Assembly: GCA_035462025.1 (NCBI GenBank)
Contig: DATHUR010000114.1
Location: forward strand, 3,410 to 67,409
Length of the DNA: 64,000 nucleotides
Reading direction: 5' to 3'
From: Egicoccus sp035462025
GTDB lineage: Bacteria; Actinomycetota; Nitriliruptoria; Nitriliruptorales; Nitriliruptoraceae
In this document: one piece after another, positions 57,201-64,000 of the stretch
Layout of the letters: the number at the start of each line of letters is the position of its first letter
Position numbering within the stretch: the first letter of the stretch is position 1
Translations under genes and position numbers: made by a program
Notes under the pieces: model-generated
What the model was told of the DNA's origin: nothing
The model's input: the letters and a program-made list of their open reading frames with translations, nothing else
The model's database searches: none

Positions 57201-58289
57201 ATGCCTTCCTCCAGCCTGCTGCTCGCGGCCGCCGCCGAGCGCGGCGGTGCCGGTGGCTACGTCTCCCTCGAGGTTCCCGGCTGGGCGTGGGCGGCGCTGG
57301 TCGCCGCGATCGTGGCGATGCTGCTCGCCGATCTGCTCCTGGTCCACCGGGTCCCGCACGACGTCACGCTCAAGGAGGCGTTCGTCGAGAGCGGCGTCTG
57401 GGTCGCGATCGGGTTGAGCTTCGGGCTGATCATGGCGTGGGCGTACGGCTGGCAGGCCGCGGGTGAGTACTACGGCGGCTACCTGATCGAGAAGAGCCTC
57501 TCGATCGACAACGTGTTCGTGTGGGCCGTGATCTTCGCCTTCTTCAAGGTGCCCAACCGCTACCAGTTCCGGGTGTTGTTCTGGGGCGTGTTCGGGGCAC
57601 TGGTCCTGCGCGCCGCGTTCATCTTCGCCGGCGTCGCCCTGCTCGAGCGCTTCGACTGGCTGCTCTACGTCTTCGGCGCGATCCTGCTCTACACCGCCTA
57701 CAACATGTTGCGACACGCCGGCCAGGAGGTCGACCCCGAGAACAACCCCGCGATCAAGCTCGTGCGGCGCTTCCTGCCGGTCTCCGAGGAGTACGACGGT
57801 CAGAAGATGTTCACGCGGGTGAACGGCACGCTGATGGCCACGCCCCTGTTCGTCGTGCTCGTGCTGATCGAGTTCACCGACGTGATCTTCGCGGTCGACT
57901 CGGTGCCGGCGATCCTGGCCGTCAGCCGCGAGCCGTTCATCGTGTTCTCGGCCAACGCGTTCGCGATCCTGGGGCTGCGGGCGCTGTACTTCGCCTTGGC
58001 CGGCATGGCGGGCCGGTTCCGCTATCTCGATCGCGGCCTGGCGGCGATCCTGACCTTCGTCGGGGTCAAGATGATGCTGATCGAGGTCTACCACCTGCCG
58101 ATCTACGTCAGCCTCGGCGTGATCGCGCTGATCCTCGCGATCGCGATCGTCGCGTCGCTGCGCGCCGAGCCGAAGGAGGACGAGGCACGCGACCTGCTCT
58201 CGACCGCCTTCATCGGCAAGTCGAAGGGCACAACGCGGGGCATCCCGTCCCCGCGCCGTCGCCGCCAAGAGGACGACGAACCGGCCTGA
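57201..58289 (+). CDS. TerC-family integral membrane protein
   Basis: A membrane protein of 362 residues from ATG 57201, with seven to nine helices. Family motifs with acidic residues inside the membrane are EKSLSIDNVFVWAVIFAFF and LIEFTDVIFAVDSVPAIL, typical of TerC/Alx. The tail is basic and charged (SPRRRRQEDDEPA). TerC proteins export Mn2+ or assist metal loading of secreted proteins. I see no yybP-ykoY riboswitch in the 114 bp upstream, only a TACCGT box about 65 bases before ATG. Confidence 0.92.
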   Translation: MPSSSLLLAAAAERGGAGGYVSLEVPGWAWAALVAAIVAMLLADLLLVHRVPHDVTLKEAFVESGVWVAIGLSFGLIMAWAYGWQAAGEYYGGYLIEKSLSIDNVFVWAVIFAFFKVPNRYQFRVLFWGVFGALVLRAAFIFAGVALLERFDWLLYVFGAILLYTAYNMLRHAGQEVDPENNPAIKLVRRFLPVSEEYDGQKMFTRVNGTLMATPLFVVLVLIEFTDVIFAVDSVPAILAVSREPFIVFSANAFAILGLRALYFALAGMAGRFRYLDRGLAAILTFVGVKMMLIEVYHLPIYVSLGVIALILAIAIVASLRAEPKEDEARDLLSTAFIGKSKGTTRGIPSPRRRRQEDDEPA

Positions 58290-58463
58290 GCGCACCGGCC
58301 ACGGCGGCCGTCACAGAAAAGTGGGTGACAGCGGTCGGTGGCAGACCTACGTTGCCCAGGCGCGCCCATGGCGGCGTCGAACCGGTCGGGAGTCCGGGCG
58401 GCGGGGCGTGTTGCTCGACGTGCCCGCGTTCCGTTCGCGGCGCACACGGTGAGGGAGGGCAAG

Positions 58464-59051
58464 GTGACCAGGGTCCAGATGACGGTCGACGGCCAACGGT
58501 GCGACGACGAGGTCGAGCCGCGGCTGCTGCTCGTCCACTACCTGCGCGACGTGGTCGGCAAGACCGGCACCAACGTCGGCTGCGACACCTCCAACTGCGG
58601 GGCCTGCACGGTCCACCTCGACGGCGAGTCGGTGAAGAGTTGCACCGTGCTGGCCGTCCAGGCCGATGGCAGCGACGTGAAGACCATCGAGGGCCTGGCC
58701 GAACCGCCGGGCGACGGCGACGCGACCAGCGGCTGGCATCCGCTGCAGAAGGCGTTCCACGCCGAGCACGGCCTGCAGTGCGGGTACTGCACCCCGGGCA
58801 TGATCATGAGCTCGATCGACCTGCTCGAACGCAACCCCTCACCCACCGAGGAGGACGTCCGCCACGGCCTCGAGGGCAACCTGTGCCGCTGCACCGGCTA
58901 CGTCAACATCGTCCGCTCGGTCCTGCGGGCCGCCGCCGAACTGCGTGGTGAGTCCGTGGGCGACGCCGAGGAGGGCACGGTCGGCGAGGCCGATGTCGTG
59001 TCCGACCCGGCGCACGCCGACCAGCTCGAGAACCTGGAGGTGGCGCCGTGA
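58464..59051 (+). CDS. coxS: Form II CODH-like molybdenum hydroxylase, [2Fe-2S] subunit
   Basis: A protein of 195 residues from GTG 58464, with GAGGGAGGG upstream; a longer frame upstream reads leader DNA. Two iron-sulfur sites are complete: CDTSNCGACTVHLDG with VKSC, and CGYCTPGMIMSS with CRCTG. The last 40 residues are an acidic extension beyond the usual 160. It passes electrons from the Mo centre to the FAD subunit. It starts the coxS-coxL-coxM operon and overlaps coxL by 4 bp. The 174 bp before it has a TACGTT promoter-like box and no riboswitch that I recognise. Confidence 0.94.
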   Translation: MTRVQMTVDGQRCDDEVEPRLLLVHYLRDVVGKTGTNVGCDTSNCGACTVHLDGESVKSCTVLAVQADGSDVKTIEGLAEPPGDGDATSGWHPLQKAFHAEHGLQCGYCTPGMIMSSIDLLERNPSPTEEDVRHGLEGNLCRCTGYVNIVRSVLRAAAELRGESVGDAEEGTVGEADVVSDPAHADQLENLEVAP

Positions 59052-61438
59052 CCGCCCTGGACGCCCCCGCTGCCGACGCCGTCGTCGGCGTGACCAAGCT
59101 GCGCAAGGAGGATGCCCACCTCGTCACCGGCCGGACCCGCTGGACCGACAACGTCCAGCTCCCGGGGATGCTGCACGTGGCCGTCGTGCGTTCGCCGATG
59201 GCCCACGCCCGCGTGACCGGCGTCGACGTCTCGGCCGCGCTCGAGCAGCCCGGCGTGGTCGCGGCTTACACCGGTGCCGACCTGGTCGAGCACTGGTCGG
59301 GCGGGCTGCCGTGCGCGTGGCCGGTCACCGAGGACATGCGCTCGCCGGTCCACCTGCCGATCGCGACCGACGAGGTGCGCCACGTCGGTGACGCGGTCGC
59401 GGTCGTCGTGGCCCGCACGCGCTACCAGGCCGCGGACGCCACCGAGCACGTCGTCGTCGACTACGACCCGCTGCCGGTCGTGACCAACATGGAGGCGGCG
59501 CGGGCCGACGGGGCCGACCTCGCCGACACCAGCCTCGAATCGAACGAGAGCTACACCTGGCCGATGGTCAACGGTGACATCGACGCCGCGTTCGACGGCG
59601 CAGCACACGTCGTCACGCGGCGGTTCGTCAACCAGCGCCTGATCCCGACCGCGATCGAACCACGCGCCGTGGTCTGTGCGCCGCCGCGCGACCAGCGCGA
59701 GTACACGATGTGGTCGGCCACCCAGGTGCCGCACATCCTGCGCCTGATGCTGGCGCTGACCTGCGGCGTACCCGAACACGAGCTGCGGGTCATCGCCCCC
59801 GACGTCGGCGGCGGATTCGGCTCGAAGCTCAACGTCTATGCCGAGGAGGCGATCTGCCTCGTGCTGGCGAAGCTGCTCGACCAGCCGGTCAAGTGGACCG
59901 AGTCGCGCACCGAGGGCTACCTCGCCACCATCCACGGCCGCGACCAGATCCAGGACCTCTCGATCGCGCTCGACGCCGACGGCCGCATCCGCGGGCTGAG
60001 GGTCAAGCTGCTGGCCGACATGGGGGCCTACCTGCAACTGGTCACGCCGGGCGTGCCGCTGCTCGGCGCGTTCATGTTCAACGCGATCTACAAGATGGAT
60101 GCGCTCTCGTTCGAGTGCACCGGCGTGTTCACCAACAAGACGCCGACCGACGCCTACCGCGGCGCCGGCCGGCCCGAGGCGACCTACGCCATCGAGCGCC
60201 TGATCGACGAGGCCGCGCACGAACTGGGCATGGAGCCGTTCGAACTGCGCGAGCGCAACTGGATCAAGCACGAGGAGTTCCCGTACGAGACCATCGCCGG
60301 GATCACCTACGACTCGGGCAACTACGAGGCCGCGACCGCCAAGGCGAAGGAGATGTTCGACTACGACGGGCTGCGCGCCGAGCAGGCTCGCCGCCGCGCA
60401 TCGGGCGACCCGGTCCAACTCGGCATCGGGATCTCGACCTTCACCGAGATGTGCGGTCTGGCGCCGTCACGGGTGCTCGGGTCGCTGTCGTACGGTGCGG
60501 GCGGCTGGGAACACGCCAGCGTCCGGATGCTCGCCACCGGCAAGGTCGAGGTCGTGACCGGTACCTCGCCCCACGGGCAGGGCCACGTGACCGCCTGGTC
60601 GCAGATCGCGGCCCAGGCGCTGGGCGTGCCCTACGAGGACGTCGAGGTCCGTCACGGCGACACCGCCGTCGCCCACAAGGGCATGGACACCTACGGCTCG
60701 CGCTCGCTGGTGGTCGGCGGCTACGCGGTACAGGTCGCCTGCGACAAGGTCGTCGCCAAGGCGAAGCGGGTCGCGGCCCACCTGCTCGAGGCCAGCGAGG
60801 ACGACCTCGAGTTCGATCACGGCACGTTCAGCGTGCGTGGATCACCGGACGCGAAGAAGACGATCCAGGACATCGCCCTGGCCGTCTTCGCCGCGCACGA
60901 CTACCCCGAGGACATGGAGCCCTCGCTCGACTCCGACGCGACCGTCGACCCCGAGAACTTCTCCTACCCGCACGGCACCCACCTCGCCGCGGTCGAGGTC
61001 GACACCGAGACCGGGATGGTGCACCTGCGCGACTACGTCGCGGTCGACGACGTCGGCAAGGTCATCAACCCCCAGATCGTCGAGGGCCAGGTCCACGGCG
61101 GACTGGCCCAGGGCATCGCCCAAGCGCTGTTCGAGGAGGCCGTCCACGACGCCGACGGCAACCTCGTCACCGGCTCGCTGGTCGACTACTACGTGCCCTC
61201 GGCCGCCGACCTGCCCACCTTCCGGACCGACCGCACCGAGACCCCGGCGACCACCAACCCGCTGGGCGTCAAGGGCGTCGGCGAGGCCGGCACGATCGCC
61301 TCGACCCCCGCCATCATGAACGCGGTCGTCGATGCACTCCGACCGATGGGCATCAACGACGTGCCGATGCCCGCCTCCCCACGCAACGTGTGGGAGACGA
61401 TCCAGTCTGCGCGTTCGACGGAAGGGGGTGCGGCATGA
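59048..61438 (+). CDS. coxL: Form II CODH-like molybdenum hydroxylase, large Mo subunit
   Basis: A protein of 796 residues from GTG 59048. Molybdopterin-binding motifs include APDVGGGFGSKLNVYAEEA and LGVKGVGEAGTIASTPA, the latter with the catalytic Glu. The active-site loop is AYRGAGR (residues 369-375), the form II signature; true CO dehydrogenases (form I) have AYXCSFR with the Cys that binds Cu. The substrate is therefore probably not CO, and may be another aldehyde, purine or heteroaromatic. The S-L-M order also matches form II. It needs the molybdenum cofactor made by the nearby moa genes. Confidence 0.94.
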   Translation: MTALDAPAADAVVGVTKLRKEDAHLVTGRTRWTDNVQLPGMLHVAVVRSPMAHARVTGVDVSAALEQPGVVAAYTGADLVEHWSGGLPCAWPVTEDMRSPVHLPIATDEVRHVGDAVAVVVARTRYQAADATEHVVVDYDPLPVVTNMEAARADGADLADTSLESNESYTWPMVNGDIDAAFDGAAHVVTRRFVNQRLIPTAIEPRAVVCAPPRDQREYTMWSATQVPHILRLMLALTCGVPEHELRVIAPDVGGGFGSKLNVYAEEAICLVLAKLLDQPVKWTESRTEGYLATIHGRDQIQDLSIALDADGRIRGLRVKLLADMGAYLQLVTPGVPLLGAFMFNAIYKMDALSFECTGVFTNKTPTDAYRGAGRPEATYAIERLIDEAAHELGMEPFELRERNWIKHEEFPYETIAGITYDSGNYEAATAKAKEMFDYDGLRAEQARRRASGDPVQLGIGISTFTEMCGLAPSRVLGSLSYGAGGWEHASVRMLATGKVEVVTGTSPHGQGHVTAWSQIAAQALGVPYEDVEVRHGDTAVAHKGMDTYGSRSLVVGGYAVQVACDKVVAKAKRVAAHLLEASEDDLEFDHGTFSVRGSPDAKKTIQDIALAVFAAHDYPEDMEPSLDSDATVDPENFSYPHGTHLAAVEVDTETGMVHLRDYVAVDDVGKVINPQIVEGQVHGGLAQGIAQALFEEAVHDADGNLVTGSLVDYYVPSAADLPTFRTDRTETPATTNPLGVKGVGEAGTIASTPAIMNAVVDALRPMGINDVPMPASPRNVWETIQSARSTEGGAA

Positions 61439-62283
61439 TCCCGGCGACCTTCGACTACGTCCGGGCCGAGTCGATCGACCACGCGGTCGCGACGCTCGCC
61501 GAACACGGCGACGAGGCCAAGCTGCTGGCGGGCGGGCACAGTCTGCTGCCGTTGATGAAGCTGCGGCTGGCGGCTCCCGCGGTGCTGGTCGACCTCGGCC
61601 GCATCGGCGCGCTGCGCGGCGTCAGCGAGACCGACGACGGCCTGGCGATCGGGGCGATGACCCGGCACCAGGACATCATCGACGACCCGCTCGTGCGTGA
61701 GCACTGCGGGGTGCTGGCGCACGTGACCGAGTTCGTCGGCGACGCCCAGGTCCGCCACCGCGGCACGATCGGCGGGGCCTTGTCCCACGGCGACGCCGCC
61801 GGGGACCTGCCGGCGGTCGCGCTGGCGCTGGACGCGACCTTCGTGGTGCAGGGGCCGGACACCCGGCGGGAGGTGGCGGCTGCCGACTTCTTCGTCGACT
61901 ACCTCGAGACCGCGATCGGCGACAACGAGGTGCTGACCGAGATCCGCGTGCCGAAACTCGACGAGGGCTGGCGCTGGCGCTACGAGAAGTTCGTCCGCGT
62001 GTCGCAGGCGTGGGCGATCGTCGGTGCACTGGCGCTCGTGCGGCGCGAGAACGGCGCGATCGGCGAGGCGAGGGTCGCCCTGACCAACATGGCGACCGTG
62101 CCGGTCCGTGCCCGGACGACCGAGCAGATGTTGTCCGGCGCCGGACACGAGGCCATCCGCTCGGCCGCGGAGGTCGCGGCCGAGGACACGTCCCCGACGG
62201 AGGACCTCAACGCCTCGGCCGAGTACCGCGAACACCTCGCCCGCGTGCTGACGCGCCGGGCACTCGAAGCCGCCGCCTCTTGA
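61435..62283 (+). CDS. coxM: Form II CODH-like molybdenum hydroxylase, FAD subunit
   Basis: A protein of 282 residues from ATG 61435, overlapping coxL (ATGA). Both FAD motifs are clear: LAGGHSLLPLMKLRLA near residue 32 and TIGGALSHGDAAGDLPA near 112. The C-terminal CODH FAD domain is complete (FVRVSQAWAIVGALALV). It hands electrons to an acceptor such as quinone. It ends in a TTGA overlap with the next gene. Confidence 0.95.
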   Translation: MIPATFDYVRAESIDHAVATLAEHGDEAKLLAGGHSLLPLMKLRLAAPAVLVDLGRIGALRGVSETDDGLAIGAMTRHQDIIDDPLVREHCGVLAHVTEFVGDAQVRHRGTIGGALSHGDAAGDLPAVALALDATFVVQGPDTRREVAAADFFVDYLETAIGDNEVLTEIRVPKLDEGWRWRYEKFVRVSQAWAIVGALALVRRENGAIGEARVALTNMATVPVRARTTEQMLSGAGHEAIRSAAEVAAEDTSPTEDLNASAEYREHLARVLTRRALEAAAS

Positions 62284-63245
62284 GAGGTCGGCTCCCGGAG
62301 GGGGTCACCGACCCGGACTCGCTCGCGCGTCGCCTGGCCGGGGTCGGCTACCTCGCCGACCCCGGCCTGGCCACGGCCGCGTACCTGACGTTGGTCCTGC
62401 GGCGGCCGCTGCTGCTCGAGGGCGACGCCGGCGTCGGCAAGACCGCGACCGCCGCCGCGCTGGCGCAGGTGCTCGACGCGCCGCTGCTACGCCTGCAGTG
62501 CTACGAGGGCATCGACGCCTCGCAGGCGCTGTACGACTGGAACTTCCCGGCCCAGATCCTGCACCTGCGCGCGGCCGAAGCGGCCCGGCATGGTGGGCAC
62601 CGGGAGGACGCCGGCGCCGTCGAGTCGGAGGCCGGGCTCGAGAGCGAGTTGTACGACCGGCGGTTCCTGGTGTCGCGGCCGCTGTTGCAGGCGCTCGAGA
62701 CCGACCCGGTCGTGCTGCTGATCGACGAGGTCGACCGCGCCGACGACGAGTTCGAGGCACTGCTGCTCGAGGTGCTCGGCGACTTCTCGGTCAGCGTCCC
62801 CGAGCTGGGCACCATCCGGGCCGCGACGCCGCCGGTGGTGGTGCTCACCTCGAACCGGACCCGCGAGGTCCACGACGCGCTCAAGCGGCGCTGCTACTAC
62901 CACTGGGTCGATCACCCGAGCTACACCCGCGAGGTCGAGATCGTGCGCACCCGGCTGCCCGGCGTCGGCGAGCGCCTCGCCCGCGAGGTCGTCTCGGCGG
63001 TGCAGACGCTGCGCGAGCAGGACCTGCTCAAGACCCCCGGGGTGGCCGAGACCCTCGACTGGACCGAGGCGCTGGTCGCGCTCGGCGCCGACCACCTCGA
63101 TGCCGATCTCGCCGTCGCCACCCTGGGGTCGGTGCTCAAGTTCCGCGAGGACCAGGAACGGGCCCGCGCCATCGACGTCGCGACACTCGTCGCCCGAGCC
63201 GTGACCGGCGGTGGGCCGACCGCCGGGGGGCACGTGGGTGGCTGA
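62280..63245 (+). CDS. MoxR-type AAA+ ATPase (CoxD-like)
   Basis: A protein of 321 residues. The likely start is TTG 62280, overlapping the coxM stop (TTGA); a longer frame inside coxM is not credible. Walker A is GDAGVGKTAT, Walker B VVLLIDEVDRAD, sensor-type VVLTSNRTREVHDAL followed by RRCYYHW. MoxR ATPases act with VWA proteins as metallochaperone-like complexes. CoxD of CO dehydrogenase clusters helps build the active site. Overlap with coxM and the VWA gene fixes its role as maturation of this enzyme, by context. Confidence 0.92.
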   Translation: MRGRLPEGVTDPDSLARRLAGVGYLADPGLATAAYLTLVLRRPLLLEGDAGVGKTATAAALAQVLDAPLLRLQCYEGIDASQALYDWNFPAQILHLRAAEAARHGGHREDAGAVESEAGLESELYDRRFLVSRPLLQALETDPVVLLIDEVDRADDEFEALLLEVLGDFSVSVPELGTIRAATPPVVVLTSNRTREVHDALKRRCYYHWVDHPSYTREVEIVRTRLPGVGERLAREVVSAVQTLREQDLLKTPGVAETLDWTEALVALGADHLDADLAVATLGSVLKFREDQERARAIDVATLVARAVTGGGPTAGGHVGG

Positions 63246-64000
63246 TGCGACGAGCTCGCTGACGACCGTCGCGGTCGGGTTCGCGCGGGCGTTGCGGGCC
63301 GCCGGCGTCGACGCGGACCCCTCGCGCGTGCATGCGTTCGTCGCCGCGCTCGACCGGCTGCGACCCGACCTGGTCACCGACGTCTACTGGGCCGGGCGTG
63401 TCACGCTGTGCGCCGGTCCCGACGACCTCGACCGCTATGACCGGGTCTTCGACGCCTTCTTCAGCGGCGTGGCGGTGACCGGCCGTGCCCAGACCCGCCG
63501 CCGCGTCCAGGTCGCCGCAGACGCCCTGGGCGTCCCCGGCGACGGCGCGGCTGCCGGTGACGACGTGCCCGAGGTGACCGCCGTCACCCGCCACGCCAGC
63601 GCGAACGAGGCCCTGCGTCACCGCGACGTGGCCGACCTCGACCCGGCCGAGCGCGAAGAGCTGCGCCGATTGCTGGCCCACTTCTCCATGCCGGGGGAGG
63701 TCCGACGGTCGCGGCGCCGGCAGCCGGCGCGACGCGGCGGCGTCGACCGCCGCCGCACGGTGCGGGCGCTGCTCGCGGCCGGTGGCGAACCCGGCCGTAT
63801 CCGCTACACCGGGCCCCGGCCACGACCCCGCCGGGTGCTGCTGCTGGTCGACGTGAGCGGGTCGATGGCCGGCTACGCCGACGCCCTGCTGCGCTTCGCC
63901 CACGCCGCCGTGCGCGGCCGCACCGCGCCGACGGAGGTGTTCACGCTGGGCACCCGGCTGACCCGCGTGACCCTGGAACTCGCCCACCGCGACGCCGACA
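63238..64000 (+). CDS. VWA-domain protein (CoxE-like), cut by the window end
   Basis: An open frame from GTG 63238 (VADATSSLTTVAVGFARALR) to the window end, 254 residues visible. The N-terminal half is helical with a basic stretch (RRSRRRQPARRGGVDRRRTV). The VWA domain starts at VLLLVDVSGSMAGYADAL with the MIDAS motif DVSGS (Asp205), then VFTLGTRLTRVT. CoxE-type VWA proteins pair with MoxR/CoxD ATPases. It overlaps the ATPase gene by 8 bp. The C-terminus lies outside the window. Confidence 0.92.
   Translation, partial: MADATSSLTTVAVGFARALRAAGVDADPSRVHAFVAALDRLRPDLVTDVYWAGRVTLCAGPDDLDRYDRVFDAFFSGVAVTGRAQTRRRVQVAADALGVPGDGAAAGDDVPEVTAVTRHASANEALRHRDVADLDPAEREELRRLLAHFSMPGEVRRSRRRQPARRGGVDRRRTVRALLAAGGEPGRIRYTGPRPRPRRVLLLVDVSGSMAGYADALLRFAHAAVRGRTAPTEVFTLGTRLTRVTLELAHRDAD

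Overview
This window looks like a chromosome segment of a high-GC actinobacterium. The evidence is a dnaK-grpE-dnaJ-hspR cluster with a HAIR-type operator, many GTG and some TTG starts, several genes that look leaderless, MprAB-like and LiaFSR-like two-component modules, a MoaX-like MoaD-MoaE fusion and an EtfD-like Fe-S reductase. S-layer-homology-like repeats on an L,D-transpeptidase, a chemoreceptor and a GerW-family protein would suit a deep-branching class such as Nitriliruptoria, but that placement is only inference. I see no insertion sequence, prophage, CRISPR array or rRNA. Coding density is high, many neighbours overlap by 4 bp, and several convergent genes overlap at their tails.

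Layout. 1-5.9 kb: TetR regulator, P2A-type cation ATPase, tRNA-Gly(CCC), dcd, a possible structured RNA, EamA transporter. 5.9-10.5 kb (minus): EtfD-like reductase, LemA and DUF2207 protein in a tight operon. 10.7-16.8 kb: GyrI-like protein, a GGDEF-EAL protein, ACT protein plus peptide deformylase, DUF192 lipoprotein, a beta-hydroxyacid dehydrogenase. 16.8-29.3 kb: tandem structured repeats, then HAIR-dnaK-hsp20-grpE-dnaJ-hspR, a transsulfuration-type PLP enzyme divergent from an Lrp regulator, an SDR behind a palindromic operator, clpB and a chemoreceptor. 29.4-38.2 kb: purine permease, a GDPD-PAP2 fusion, PPOX protein, an MprAB-like module with likely envelope targets, a DUF2090-like protein and dodecin. 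38.2-42 kb: a CarH-like B12 photoreceptor regulator divergent from a ProA-like dehydrogenase and an MFS transporter. 42.1-46.1 kb: LiaFSR-like module. 46.2-50.1 kb: purA, purD and an L,D-transpeptidase.

50.2-64 kb is a molybdenum region. A HTH-substrate-domain regulator overlaps modABC (molybdate import). A MoaD-MoaE fusion and MoaA (molybdopterin synthesis) follow, then a form II coxSLM molybdenum hydroxylase with MoxR-type (CoxD-like) and VWA (CoxE-like) maturation genes; the last is cut by the window edge. Metal uptake, cofactor synthesis and the enzyme that uses the cofactor therefore sit within 14 kb.

The least ordinary signals are non-coding. Two tandem pairs of a repeat stand just after gene ends, with a conserved core closed by stems that differ in sequence but keep pairing. 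A 14-bp perfect hairpin splits dnaK-hsp20 from grpE-dnaJ. A possible small RNA lies behind dcd. All calls come from reading the sequence; no database search was run.
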